Assembly (NCBI GenBank): GCA_945866095.1
Contig: CAMBGA010000001.1
Coordinates: 36,600-100,599, forward strand
Length of the DNA: 64,000 bases
Source: Spirosoma fluviale
GTDB taxonomy: Bacteria; Bacteroidota; Bacteroidia; Cytophagales; Spirosomataceae
Direction of reading: 5' to 3'
In this document: one piece after another, positions 16,685-26,009 of the stretch
Layout of the letters: every line of letters starts with the position of its first letter
How positions within the stretch are numbered: position 1 is the stretch's first letter
The notes under the pieces: model-generated
Database searches by the model: none
Seen by the model: only the letters and a program-made list of their open reading frames with translations
What the model was told of the DNA's origin: nothing
Made by a program: the position numbers and the translations under genes

Positions 16685-17995
16685 TTAAGGTAATTTTTTG
16701 AAATCAATGATAGGCATTTTATTTGCCGAGGGCCGTTGAAAAATTTGATTTAAAAAAGCAATCCCATTAAAAAATCCCCCATTCTGCAAGTAAAAACACC
16801 CAGCTTTTGCTCCTCCCTCATAGTCTTTTCTATAACCTCGTTTAGCGATGTCATCGCCCGTAAATTTTGCTTCTGTTAACTCAACCCATTGGCCGCTTGA
16901 GTCGGAAACCCATTGATTTTGATAGGTCGCTTGTCTTAAAATATGCCCAAAATTGGGATTGAAATTCTCAACAAACGAATGGGGTCTTTTATACCAAGTA
17001 TCTGTTTTTGGCCGACTAAATGAGGCGATGAGCTTCCAATCCGGTGAACCAGATTCTTTGAAATAGGCGGTATAATTCGTGGAACCAGAACCATCCGGCT
17101 CGACCGAATTTAAAAATTGATACGTCTTTCCCGCATCCCATTTGTATTTTAAATAGCTTTGTCCTCCGGAACCCTCATTTCCAAATTCCCCAGTGTAAAC
17201 TCCTTCGCCCTTTTTTAACAATTTAATTTTTTGATCCTCAGGGATGGACGCGGGATTATCTGTTTTAAATGGGCTCCAAACAGAAAACAAAATGCGCCGC
17301 TCATTTTCGGAATTTACCTGAATGCCAAAATAACCCTCCGCAAATCCATTGGCCATAAAATAGGAACCTATGGGATCTAGGCCCACGGGAATAGTCACCT
17401 CATTATAAAACCATTTGACATTTTTCTCCATCGGCACGGTATAACTCAAATGCACGGAAGGGCCTCTTCGGCCCCAGTAAAATCGATTATCTATATTGTC
17501 TTTAACGAAGCTAAATTCGCCAGGCTCATGGGTCAGGATGATTAAAGAGCTTATGGCTGCAAAATTATTTGTTTCTTTAGAAATGCCCTCAAAAACTAGT
17601 TTTTGATAGCCTGAAGTCAGTACAAAATTCCCAATAAATACAGGATTCTTTTGAAATTTAGTCAGTTGGACTGCTTGAGATTGCCCCCCTAAAGTACACC
17701 TGATTTTACTCGAAAACTCCCCGGGCAATAGCGCAATATATAATGCAGAGCTTCTTGTTTTTTCATTTTTAAAATAAATGTTAAAGGCACTTTTTTCAGA
17801 AGACCAAGTCGTAATTCCATTCTCACTGATGGCATCATTGGGGACACCTTTTGGTTCAAGAAAGGTATTTCCTCCTAGGGGAATGGTCGTGGTATCTGAT
17901 ATGATCGACTTTGTTTGTGGCGCATCATTCAGTTCGCAGGCGGTGGCCGAGATTGAAAAGATCAAACACAGGATTAGTAAAATATTCTTGTTCAT
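16685..17995 (-). CDS. DUF3472 (with DUF5077-like N-terminus) secreted lipoprotein
   Basis: Lipobox 'FSISATACELN'; 'VHLSYTVPMEKNVKWFYNEVTIPVGLDPIGSYFMANGFAEGYFGIQVNSENERRILFSVWSPF' pattern of DUF3472. Confidence 0.78.
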   Translation of the reverse strand: MNKNILLILCLIFSISATACELNDAPQTKSIISDTTTIPLGGNTFLEPKGVPNDAISENGITTWSSEKSAFNIYFKNEKTRSSALYIALLPGEFSSKIRCTLGGQSQAVQLTKFQKNPVFIGNFVLTSGYQKLVFEGISKETNNFAAISSLIILTHEPGEFSFVKDNIDNRFYWGRRGPSVHLSYTVPMEKNVKWFYNEVTIPVGLDPIGSYFMANGFAEGYFGIQVNSENERRILFSVWSPFKTDNPASIPEDQKIKLLKKGEGVYTGEFGNEGSGGQSYLKYKWDAGKTYQFLNSVEPDGSGSTNYTAYFKESGSPDWKLIASFSRPKTDTWYKRPHSFVENFNPNFGHILRQATYQNQWVSDSSGQWVELTEAKFTGDDIAKRGYRKDYEGGAKAGCFYLQNGGFFNGIAFLNQIFQRPSANKMPIIDFKKLP

Positions 17996-18105
17996 AGGTC
18001 AATTAAAATTCAAAAGTATCCATTTTTATTTTTTAATCATTGAAAATAGACAAATTGCGCTACCCGAAAAATTTGCTATGTTTACGAGATAAACCTGTTA
18101 ACTCA

Positions 18106-19404
18106 ATGAAATCACAGAAATTATATTTAAGTATGCTGGTCGTAGCGATGTCGCTAGGGACGGCTTGGGCGATTCGAGGACAATTCGGTCACGAACATGG
18201 TGCGGCCTGGGCTGGCGGGATTGGATCTCTAGCGACTCTTTTAGTTGTGAAAAGAAAAGATTGGTTAGCAAAATCTTTCTCAGTGGTCTTGGCAGGTGCG
18301 TTGGGATGGGGCTTGGGTGGCATGATGAGCTATGGATTGGTGGTAGGTTATGGCCGAGGAAGCGACTGGCCTAATGTATTTTATGGCTTAACCATGTTAT
18401 TTGTGATCGGCGGATTATACGGTTTTTTAGGGGGTGGGCTATTCGGATTAGGCCTTTCCAATACGATTAAAAAGCCAATCAAATGGCCAAAATTGATCTT
18501 GGAAATGACCGCCGGTGGAATCATTTTTTATTTCTTTCTCGTCGAACAATTTGGTTGGAACATGACCCCTCCGCGCTCAGAGGTATGGGCGGTTTGCCTA
18601 GGCATGGCGGTTGCGTTAACCTGGAATATGATTCGGGGGAAACAAAAATCAGCGCTGCGCGTAGCTATATTTTCTGGTTTAGGGGGTGGTTTTGGATTTG
18701 CCTTTGGCAACTTTCTCCAAGTATTAGGCCAAACCACTGAAATTCATTTTAACTTTTGGAATGTCATGGAGTATTCCTTAGGGTTCTTTGGCGGTCTTGG
18801 ATTAGCCTATGGTACGTTGACCAGCGATTGGGGAAAAGAAAAACCGGCGCCAACGAAAAACCAGGTATTCCAATTGATCATGTTGGTACTCGTAATTCCC
18901 GTGATTATGTGGCAACAAAATTTCGAGTGGGAGCGAATCCAGTCTACGTTTGTCAAATTATTGCCGACAGATGATTATGCCTTTTACGATGGGGTTATTT
19001 GGGGATCTGTGGTATTAATTGTTGGCGCAGGCGCTTATTGGATCTTTAGATTTAAGAAATTTGAAACCTTAGATTATACAGAGGTTAAGACCTTTTTCTT
19101 TGGGCATTGGGCCTTATATATTGCTTTAAGTTTCTTGATTACAGGTGCATTTATTAGCACCTATCGTGTCGAGCAGTACTTATACATCGTTAATTTTGTG
19201 GTCATCTTTTTTCTCATAGATCGCACAGAACCTGAAATAATTCCTCGTTCATTAAAGCTTTTTACGGGACTTAAAAACGCAGCTATTGTTCTCGTTTTCA
19301 TCGGCATTCTTGCGGCCATCGCCGTAAGTTCTCATGGAGAAATTAAAGGGGCAAAAAAGAGGTTTGGTGCGGAACCCGTGGTGGTAGATACGTTGAAAAA
19401 ATGA
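18106..19404 (+). CDS. Conserved polytopic membrane protein, unknown function
   Basis: ATG 18106 (MKSQKLYLSMLVVAMSLGTAWAIRGQFGHEHGAAWAGGIG); Gly-rich TM segments. Confidence 0.75.
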   Translation: MKSQKLYLSMLVVAMSLGTAWAIRGQFGHEHGAAWAGGIGSLATLLVVKRKDWLAKSFSVVLAGALGWGLGGMMSYGLVVGYGRGSDWPNVFYGLTMLFVIGGLYGFLGGGLFGLGLSNTIKKPIKWPKLILEMTAGGIIFYFFLVEQFGWNMTPPRSEVWAVCLGMAVALTWNMIRGKQKSALRVAIFSGLGGGFGFAFGNFLQVLGQTTEIHFNFWNVMEYSLGFFGGLGLAYGTLTSDWGKEKPAPTKNQVFQLIMLVLVIPVIMWQQNFEWERIQSTFVKLLPTDDYAFYDGVIWGSVVLIVGAGAYWIFRFKKFETLDYTEVKTFFFGHWALYIALSFLITGAFISTYRVEQYLYIVNFVVIFFLIDRTEPEIIPRSLKLFTGLKNAAIVLVFIGILAAIAVSSHGEIKGAKKRFGAEPVVVDTLKK

Positions 19405-20315
19405 TGAAAAAGCGCTTAATTCTAGCCTTTTTATTACTAATTGGCTTTTCTGTCCAAGCACAAATTTTCCCTGGAAATCCCAAGCGGGTGCTTTTCATCG
19501 GAAATAGCATCACCTATGCGGGGAGGTATGTGCAGATTATCGAGGCATACCAACGAGCCAAATTTCCGAATCAAGAAATTGACATTTACAATGTGGGTTT
19601 GCCCAGTGAAACGGTATCAGGCTTGTCGGAAGATGGGCATGCCAGCGGGCGTTTTCCTAGGCCTGATTTACATGAGCGATTGGTCCGAGTATTAGAACAA
19701 ATTAAGCCCGACTTAGTATTCGCGACCTATGGAATGAATGATGGAATTTATCTCCCTTTGGATTCAGCAAGATTTCTAAAATTCAAAGAGGGGATTTGTT
19801 GGATGCACGACCAAGTAGTATTTTCTGGTGCCAAAATTATTCACATAACCCCTTCCTTGTATGAAGAAAAACCCAATGAAAACATAGGTTATGGGAAGGT
19901 TCTGGATGAATATTCACATTGGCTGACCCAGCAAAAAAATTGGCAAGTCATTGACACCCACAGCGCGCTTCAAAAGTACTTAAGCACGGAGTTAAAAAAG
20001 GATGCCAACTTTCGAATCTCGAAAGATGGGGTACATCCAGGCGACCAAGGTCACTGGATGATGGCCAAAGAAATTTTAAGGTATTTGGGTGCAAAAAAAA
20101 TAAGTCGAATGAATTCCATTGAGGAATTGCTTGAACCGATGAAAGACCCAAAAGCATTTTTTGATGTAGTGGTGGAGCGCCACAATATCCTAAAAGATGC
20201 CTGGCTAACGCAAACAGGTCATAAAAGACCTGAAATGAAAAAGGGATCGCCTTTAACAGAAGCAAATGTAAAAGCGGCGGATTTGATGAAAAAAATAAAA
20301 GAATTTACTCCTTAA
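19401..20315 (+). CDS. Secreted SGNH/GDSL hydrolase-family protein
   Basis: 'RVLFIGNSITYAGRYVQII', 'LVFATYGMNDGIY', 'DGVHPGDQGHWMMA'; 4-nt overlap with upstream gene. Confidence 0.92.
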   Translation: MMKKRLILAFLLLIGFSVQAQIFPGNPKRVLFIGNSITYAGRYVQIIEAYQRAKFPNQEIDIYNVGLPSETVSGLSEDGHASGRFPRPDLHERLVRVLEQIKPDLVFATYGMNDGIYLPLDSARFLKFKEGICWMHDQVVFSGAKIIHITPSLYEEKPNENIGYGKVLDEYSHWLTQQKNWQVIDTHSALQKYLSTELKKDANFRISKDGVHPGDQGHWMMAKEILRYLGAKKISRMNSIEELLEPMKDPKAFFDVVVERHNILKDAWLTQTGHKRPEMKKGSPLTEANVKAADLMKKIKEFTP

Positions 20316-20325
20316 ATAAAGCCAT

Positions 20326-21117
20326 ATGAAAAATTTATTGGTCAGTGTCATCACAGGATTTATCATGATAAACGCCCAAATTTCGTTGAGCGCTCAAAAT
20401 CAATTGACTTGGCCTAAAGGCAAAAAGATGGCCTTAAGCTTGACTTTTGATGATGGCCGAGGGAGCCAGGTGAATGGTGGCACCGCGCTTTTGGATAAAT
20501 ATGGGGTTAAAGCGACTTTATATGTTATGCCGAATGCGATAGAAAAAAACGTAGCGCTTTGGAAAAAAGCGGCGGAGAATGGCCATGAAATAGGGAATCA
20601 TTCGAGCTTACATCCGTGCTCAGGAAATTTCGCTTGGTCTAGAAATAGGGCATTAGAAGAGTATACCTTGGAAAAAATGCAAAAAGAATTGGTTGAATCC
20701 AATGAACAATTGCAAAAGATGATCGGCATAAAACCGGAGTCTTTTGCCTATCCATGTGGACAGAAGTTTGTGGGCAACAATGAAAAAACACAAAGTTATG
20801 TTCCCTTGGTGTTTCAATTATTTAGCTCGGGCCGTGGTTGGCGCGATGAAGCGCCGAATGATCCCGCGTATTTAAATATGGCCCAATTGACCGGAGTCGA
20901 AATGGATGGAAAGAATTTTGACGAGATTTTGCCGATGATCAAAGATGCAAGCGAAAAGGGGTATTGGCTTATTTTAGCCGGACATGAAATGGGCAAGGGA
21001 GGAAATCAAACCACCCGATTAAGCATGTTGGAAGATCTAATACGTTATGCACAAGATCCCCAACATGGTATTTGGATAGCTCCGGTTAGGGAGGTCACAA
21101 AATATTTAAAACAGTAA
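20326..21117 (+). CDS. Secreted polysaccharide deacetylase (NodB-like)
   Basis: 'ALSLTFDDGRGSQVNGGTALLDKYGVKATLYVMPNAI', 'NGHEIGNHSSLHP', 'FAYPCGQ'. Confidence 0.92.
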   Translation: MKNLLVSVITGFIMINAQISLSAQNQLTWPKGKKMALSLTFDDGRGSQVNGGTALLDKYGVKATLYVMPNAIEKNVALWKKAAENGHEIGNHSSLHPCSGNFAWSRNRALEEYTLEKMQKELVESNEQLQKMIGIKPESFAYPCGQKFVGNNEKTQSYVPLVFQLFSSGRGWRDEAPNDPAYLNMAQLTGVEMDGKNFDEILPMIKDASEKGYWLILAGHEMGKGGNQTTRLSMLEDLIRYAQDPQHGIWIAPVREVTKYLKQ

Positions 21118-22404
21118 TTATTTTTTCTCAATCGAGAACATATCCCTCACTACCCCGTCGGCACAAATCCATTGTGCATTTAATTTTTTGTTCACCACAT
21201 CGATCAACATGGATCCTCCTTCGGTTACATTTGAGTATTGTGAGGACTTTAAAGGATAGTCTTTTTGCTTGCCGCCTAATTGGCCCCCAGAACCATTGAC
21301 AATATAAATGGTGCCTTGGCTTTCTCCTTTATTGATCACGTAGGTATTGGGTGCAACTTCATTCGATTTTTTGTGAACGGCAGCGTCATAGGTAGCGCTT
21401 TTGCCCGTATGCCCAACCATCGGATGGTTTCTTTCGTAGCTGTGGCTATGGCCACAAATCACTAAATCGACTTTATATTTTTCTAAGATTGGGGTGATAT
21501 TTTCTCTGACTTTATACATCCAGATTTCGGTATCGGAGTCATGAGACGCTTTTGAGTACGGTGGTTTATGCCAATACACAATCGTCCAAGGCAGTTTATT
21601 TGCTTCTAAATCTTTTTTCAACCAATTCGCTTGTTTCCCATTTTCATTATATAGGTAGCTGCTATCAGATTCCATCGCTTCGCTGTCTAGGGAAATTAAA
21701 TGCACATTTCCGTAGTTGAAGGAATAAAAAGATTCTGTTCCGGAAGGCAAGCCTCCATTTTCGCCTTTGGTGGGCATGGTAAATATTTTAAAATAAGGAG
21801 GTATAGAAGGGTCATGCTTTCCTGCATAATCATGGTTGCCCGGAGATGGCCAAACAGGAAGATTTTTAAAGAAAGTGTCTTGGTAAACTCTGAATACATG
21901 ATTTTGGTATTCCTCTTCTTTCCCGTTTGAATAGGCATTATCACCCATCCAAATCCATGCATCTGGCTTATGCGTTTTTGTCGCATTAAACATCGCATCA
22001 CGCACACCTGCTTGGTTTTTAGAGCTATTCCCAAAATCCCCTAGGGCCCAAATACGCACCGGCTTTGTGGATCCAGCTTTAGGTACGGTATTAAAATAAT
22101 GGGTTTCGTCACCTCCTACTTTAGTTCCTGCTGAAATGATGGCGTAATAGTATTTTTTTCCGGGGCTTAAGTTTTTGATTTCGACTTCATGCTCGGTAAG
22201 TAAGTTGGCATCTGTGACCGATTTATTTAATTGGCCAGGGCTGTTGCCATAAATCACCTGGCTATTGGCCGCGATATCGGTGCGCCAACGAACCACCCCC
22301 GAAGTGGGTGTGAAGTTTTGTAGGTAGGGCCCGCGAATGACTTTGATGTCTTGTGCGCCGCAAAAAAATGTAATTAGAAGCAATAAGAGCGTAAATTTTT
22401 TCAT
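21118..22404 (-). CDS. Secreted metallophosphoesterase with purple acid phosphatase-like N-terminal domain
   Basis: 'RIWALGDFGNS', 'WIWMGDNAYSNG', 'PSPGNHDYAG', 'WTIVYWHKPPYSK', 'VDLVICGHSHSYER'. Confidence 0.92.
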   Translation of the reverse strand: MKKFTLLLLLITFFCGAQDIKVIRGPYLQNFTPTSGVVRWRTDIAANSQVIYGNSPGQLNKSVTDANLLTEHEVEIKNLSPGKKYYYAIISAGTKVGGDETHYFNTVPKAGSTKPVRIWALGDFGNSSKNQAGVRDAMFNATKTHKPDAWIWMGDNAYSNGKEEEYQNHVFRVYQDTFFKNLPVWPSPGNHDYAGKHDPSIPPYFKIFTMPTKGENGGLPSGTESFYSFNYGNVHLISLDSEAMESDSSYLYNENGKQANWLKKDLEANKLPWTIVYWHKPPYSKASHDSDTEIWMYKVRENITPILEKYKVDLVICGHSHSYERNHPMVGHTGKSATYDAAVHKKSNEVAPNTYVINKGESQGTIYIVNGSGGQLGGKQKDYPLKSSQYSNVTEGGSMLIDVVNKKLNAQWICADGVVRDMFSIEKK

Positions 22405-22483
22405 GTTAATAAGGAGTAAATGGGGTAATGAAATTAGGTGGTTTAAAATTACACAACTATTTTTTGGTTTATTTATTTTCAGA

Positions 22484-23353
22484 TTAACTTACGATAAATT
22501 CTTTTGAATATTGTAAGGGTGTTTTTCCGGTGATCTTCTTGAATGCATTATTGAAATTTGGAAAATTATTGAATCCGGCCTCATAGCACACTTGGGTTAC
22601 TTGGTATTGATTTTCCTTGATTAATTTACAGGCGTACTCAACGCGTATTTCATTCAAGAAATGGGAAAAGTGCTTTCGTGTTCTATTCTTAAAATACCGA
22701 CAAAATGAATTAGGACTTAAGTTGGCCACCTCGGCAATTTCCTCGATCGTAATTTTGCGTTTAAAATGTTTAGCAGAAAAATTATAGATCGAATTTAATC
22801 GAGCGGTTTCTTTATCGCTCGGATTATGTTCTAAAATCCGGGTCGCTAACATGTCTATTTCCGGACTTTGAGAAAGGGGGTCTAATAATTTAAGCAGTTC
22901 AAGAATGAGATTGCTTTTGGTGTCGTCCAGCATATGAAGCATTTGCTTGACAACAGCGGCTTTGGTTTTGCCTGTAATTCTTAGGCCAAGTTTTGATTTT
23001 TCAAGCAGTTGCTTGACGTATCTATTTTCAACGAGGTCAAAAAAATCAGGGCCAAAAATAGCTGGATCAAAATGGATCACGACTGCTGACACTCCCAATT
23101 CGGGATTATTCTGGAAATAAATGTTGTCACTTCTCAAATAGTGTGGGCAATTTGACCCGATTAAAAGCAGGTCGCCATCTTGAAAACGTTGGATACTGTC
23201 CCCCACAAACTGAGTTCCTATTCCTTTATCAATTAATAATAGTTCTATTTCTGGATGGTAATGATACTGATTATAAAAATAACTAACGTTGTCTCGTCGA
23301 ATGCTAAAGGAGCGAAGTGACTGAGGAGAAACTTTTAATAGGTGAGCCTTCAT
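22484..23353 (-). CDS. AraC-family transcriptional regulator with N-terminal cupin domain
   Basis: N-terminal 'YHYHPEIELLLIDKGIGTQFVGDSIQRFQDGDLLLIGSNCPHYLRSD'; C-terminal 'ITIEEIAEVANLSPNSFCRYFKNRTRKHFSHFLNEIRVEYACKLI...VCYEAGFNNFPNFNNAFKKITGKTPLQYSKEF'. Confidence 0.93.
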   Translation of the reverse strand: MKAHLLKVSPQSLRSFSIRRDNVSYFYNQYHYHPEIELLLIDKGIGTQFVGDSIQRFQDGDLLLIGSNCPHYLRSDNIYFQNNPELGVSAVVIHFDPAIFGPDFFDLVENRYVKQLLEKSKLGLRITGKTKAAVVKQMLHMLDDTKSNLILELLKLLDPLSQSPEIDMLATRILEHNPSDKETARLNSIYNFSAKHFKRKITIEEIAEVANLSPNSFCRYFKNRTRKHFSHFLNEIRVEYACKLIKENQYQVTQVCYEAGFNNFPNFNNAFKKITGKTPLQYSKEFIVS

Positions 23354-23576
23354 AAATTTAAGTTTGTCACGGATTTTGACATTTCTCTTTTGCCCAATTT
23401 AATATTTATGCCAAAATAATTTATTTAGTTGAATTTTCCATTTAATTATAGCATTAAATAAATCCATTTTTTTGTAAGAATTTTATTATTTCCATTGCCG
23501 ATTAATTATCAGTGTTTAAACCATGGCTTTTAATAGGTACGAGTAAGCCTTATTAATTAGATTTTTTATTAAATTA

Positions 23577-23608
23577 ACCACAGGTATTTTTGCCTGTGGT
23601 TTTTTTTT
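23577..23608 (+). terminator. Intrinsic terminator on + strand immediately upstream of the ceramidase-like gene; candidate leader attenuator
   Basis: ACCACAGG-TATTTTTG-CCTGTGGT followed by T8; the divergent neighbour is on the - strand and no + strand gene lies just upstream. Confidence 0.7.
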
Positions 23609-23627
23609 CTTTTAAATGTTTCAAATT

Positions 23628-24911
23628 ATGATGCATCGCTTTATTTGTCTTTGCTTATTCGTGATGGCTAGCTTGTCGGTTCAAGCGCAAAATATACGTG
23701 TAGGTGCCGCCGTTCGGGTCATTACCCCGGACCCCCTTTTGCCCGTGTCGGGTGGTATCGGGGTGCCACATCCTGTCAAAGAAAAGCGTGGAGATTTGTT
23801 TGCCCGAGCGATGGTTTTTGAACAAGGAGGTACTCGATTTGCGATCGTCAATGTCGATAATTTAGGTTGGACTTCCATCTTAGGCAACCGCTCCCGTGCA
23901 CTCATTAAGGGCATCGCTCCTGAAAATATCTTGATTGGCGCCACTCATACGCACAGCGCTCCTGATGCCTATGGTTTTCCAGATATGTCGGGGAAATCTT
24001 ATGCCGATCTAAAATATTTGGATTGGTGTGTGAAGCAAATTGCCGATGCGGTGAATGAGGCATTAGCTAATCTCCAACCGGCGTTTTTAAAAGTCGCCAT
24101 GGACGATGCGAAAGGTAAAATTGCCTACAACTATTATGCCCCAGCACTTTATGATCCTCGTTGCGGTGTCATTCAAGCGATCGCAACTTCAGGTCCACGC
24201 ACAGGAAAACCAATCGCGACTTTAGTAAATTATGCCGTTCATCCAGAGGTCTTAGGAAATAGTCGGGGAATTTTAAGTCCCGACATGATTGGACCCTTGT
24301 ACCAAAAAATTGAATCTACCATAGGCGGTGTGGCCTTATTTATGAATGGCGCCCAAGGAGGTATGGTTACCGCAGATACCCGATTGGAATATGGAAAGGA
24401 AGGCCAAGGGCAGAAAGAAGCCAACACCTGGGAAGAATGCATTCGAATCGGAGAGCTTTTAGCAAACGAAGCGATGCGCATTGTAGCGGCTGCTCCTGTA
24501 CTCGTTAACCCAGCACTCTATTGTACCTCTAGAAAATTAGAATTCCCCATCGATTCTGAAATCATGCGGTATATTTTGAAAAAATCTCCTTTAAAATATG
24601 AGGGAGGAAAAGAAAATTATGTGACGACTCAGCTCAATCTTTTGAATATTGGGCCCGCACAAATCTTAACCGTTCCTGGCGAGGCATTACCTAATGTGGG
24701 ATATTATGTGAAAAGAAATATGAATACCAAAATGCCATTTCTATTTGGGTTGACCAATGACGCCTTTGGGTATATGTTGGCCAAAGTAGATTTCAATTCC
24801 TTCAAACGATATGAATATGTTTCGCAGACTTCCCTCGGTGAAATGACTGCTGAAATTTATATGGAACAGGCTCTAAAATTAGTGAAGGAAAGTCCCAAAC
24901 CACAGAATTAA
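23628..24911 (+). CDS. Neutral/alkaline ceramidase-like secreted hydrolase
   Basis: ORF from 23616; ATG 23628 or 23631 gives signal MMHRFICLCLFVMASLSVQAQ. 'IRVGAAVRVITPDPLLPVSGG', 'DNLGW', 'IGATHTHSAPD', 'VHPEVLG'. Confidence 0.78.
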   Translation: MMHRFICLCLFVMASLSVQAQNIRVGAAVRVITPDPLLPVSGGIGVPHPVKEKRGDLFARAMVFEQGGTRFAIVNVDNLGWTSILGNRSRALIKGIAPENILIGATHTHSAPDAYGFPDMSGKSYADLKYLDWCVKQIADAVNEALANLQPAFLKVAMDDAKGKIAYNYYAPALYDPRCGVIQAIATSGPRTGKPIATLVNYAVHPEVLGNSRGILSPDMIGPLYQKIESTIGGVALFMNGAQGGMVTADTRLEYGKEGQGQKEANTWEECIRIGELLANEAMRIVAAAPVLVNPALYCTSRKLEFPIDSEIMRYILKKSPLKYEGGKENYVTTQLNLLNIGPAQILTVPGEALPNVGYYVKRNMNTKMPFLFGLTNDAFGYMLAKVDFNSFKRYEYVSQTSLGEMTAEIYMEQALKLVKESPKPQN

Positions 24912-24937
24912 AATAAATCTCCAAACCTATTTACATC

Positions 24938-26008
24938 ATGAATCATCGCTTTAATGTATTGGCCATTTTTTGCTTACTAAGTTTCCAAATATTCGCCCAA
25001 ACCGAGAAAACCTATGCCGAGAAATTAGGATTTCCAAAAGGGAAAAAGGTATTAATTTTCCACGTGGATGATTGTGGTATGTCTTATTCTTCGAATCAAG
25101 GCGCCTATAAATCGATGGAGCAGGGTGTAGCTACTTCTTGTAGCATCATGATGCCATGTCCTTGGGCTGCTAGCTTTATCCATTATTTACAGAAAAATAA
25201 TCCCAAAGCAGATGCTGGATTACACCTGACTTTAACTTCGGAATGGAAGGATTATCGCTGGCCTGCGCTGGCTGGGTTCCAACAAGTTCCCGGATTAAGC
25301 GATGGAGATGGTTGCCTATACCATAGCGTGGAGCAGGTCATTAAAAATGCAAGCCCTGATGAAGTGGAAAGAGAAATTAGAGCGCAAGTAGAACGTGCCA
25401 AACGTTTAGGTTGGGCCCCTTCACATCTAGACTCCCACATGGGAACCCTATTTGCGTACCCTCCGTTTTTGGAGCGCTACGTGAAAGTGGGCATTGAATT
25501 AGGTATCCCAGTGATGTTTCCAGGTGGCAATAATAAAATGATGATTGAGTCGATGAACTTGCCTCTGATCAAGAAAATGAAGGCAGAGGGAACTTGGAAA
25601 GAGGGCACAAAACTAGAAGCTAAACGCTATGGCCTAACGGACTTATTTGGCGAAGCTAGTAAAATGGGCGAGAGACTTTGGAATGCCGGACTTCCTGTGT
25701 TAGATGACCTACATACGTTTAGTGGTGATTGGAAGCCTGCAGGCAATCCTACGGCGGATGAATGGGGGAAATACAAGGCCCAACAATGGATTGAGACGAT
25801 CAAAAATATGAATCCGGGAGTAGCCATGATGATTGTTCACAGCAGCGACATTACGGAAGAATTTAAATATGTATCTGGGTCTGGTGGTTCGCGTTTGGCC
25901 GATATGAACTCGATGATGAACCCTGATTTAAGGGCTTATATTGAAAAAGAGGGAATCATTTTAACGACTTTCCGCGAGTTATTGGAACGACGTAAAAAAG
26001 TCAAATAA
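24938..26008 (+). CDS. Secreted ChbG/HpnK (YdjC-like) polysaccharide deacetylase-family protein
   Basis: 'KVLIFHVDDCGMSYSSNQGAYKSMEQGVATSCSIMMPCPWAASF', 'DAGLHLTLTSEW', 'APSHLDSHMGTLF', 'HSSDIT'. Confidence 0.87.
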   Translation: MNHRFNVLAIFCLLSFQIFAQTEKTYAEKLGFPKGKKVLIFHVDDCGMSYSSNQGAYKSMEQGVATSCSIMMPCPWAASFIHYLQKNNPKADAGLHLTLTSEWKDYRWPALAGFQQVPGLSDGDGCLYHSVEQVIKNASPDEVEREIRAQVERAKRLGWAPSHLDSHMGTLFAYPPFLERYVKVGIELGIPVMFPGGNNKMMIESMNLPLIKKMKAEGTWKEGTKLEAKRYGLTDLFGEASKMGERLWNAGLPVLDDLHTFSGDWKPAGNPTADEWGKYKAQQWIETIKNMNPGVAMMIVHSSDITEEFKYVSGSGGSRLADMNSMMNPDLRAYIEKEGIILTTFRELLERRKKVK

Positions 26009-26009
26009 G

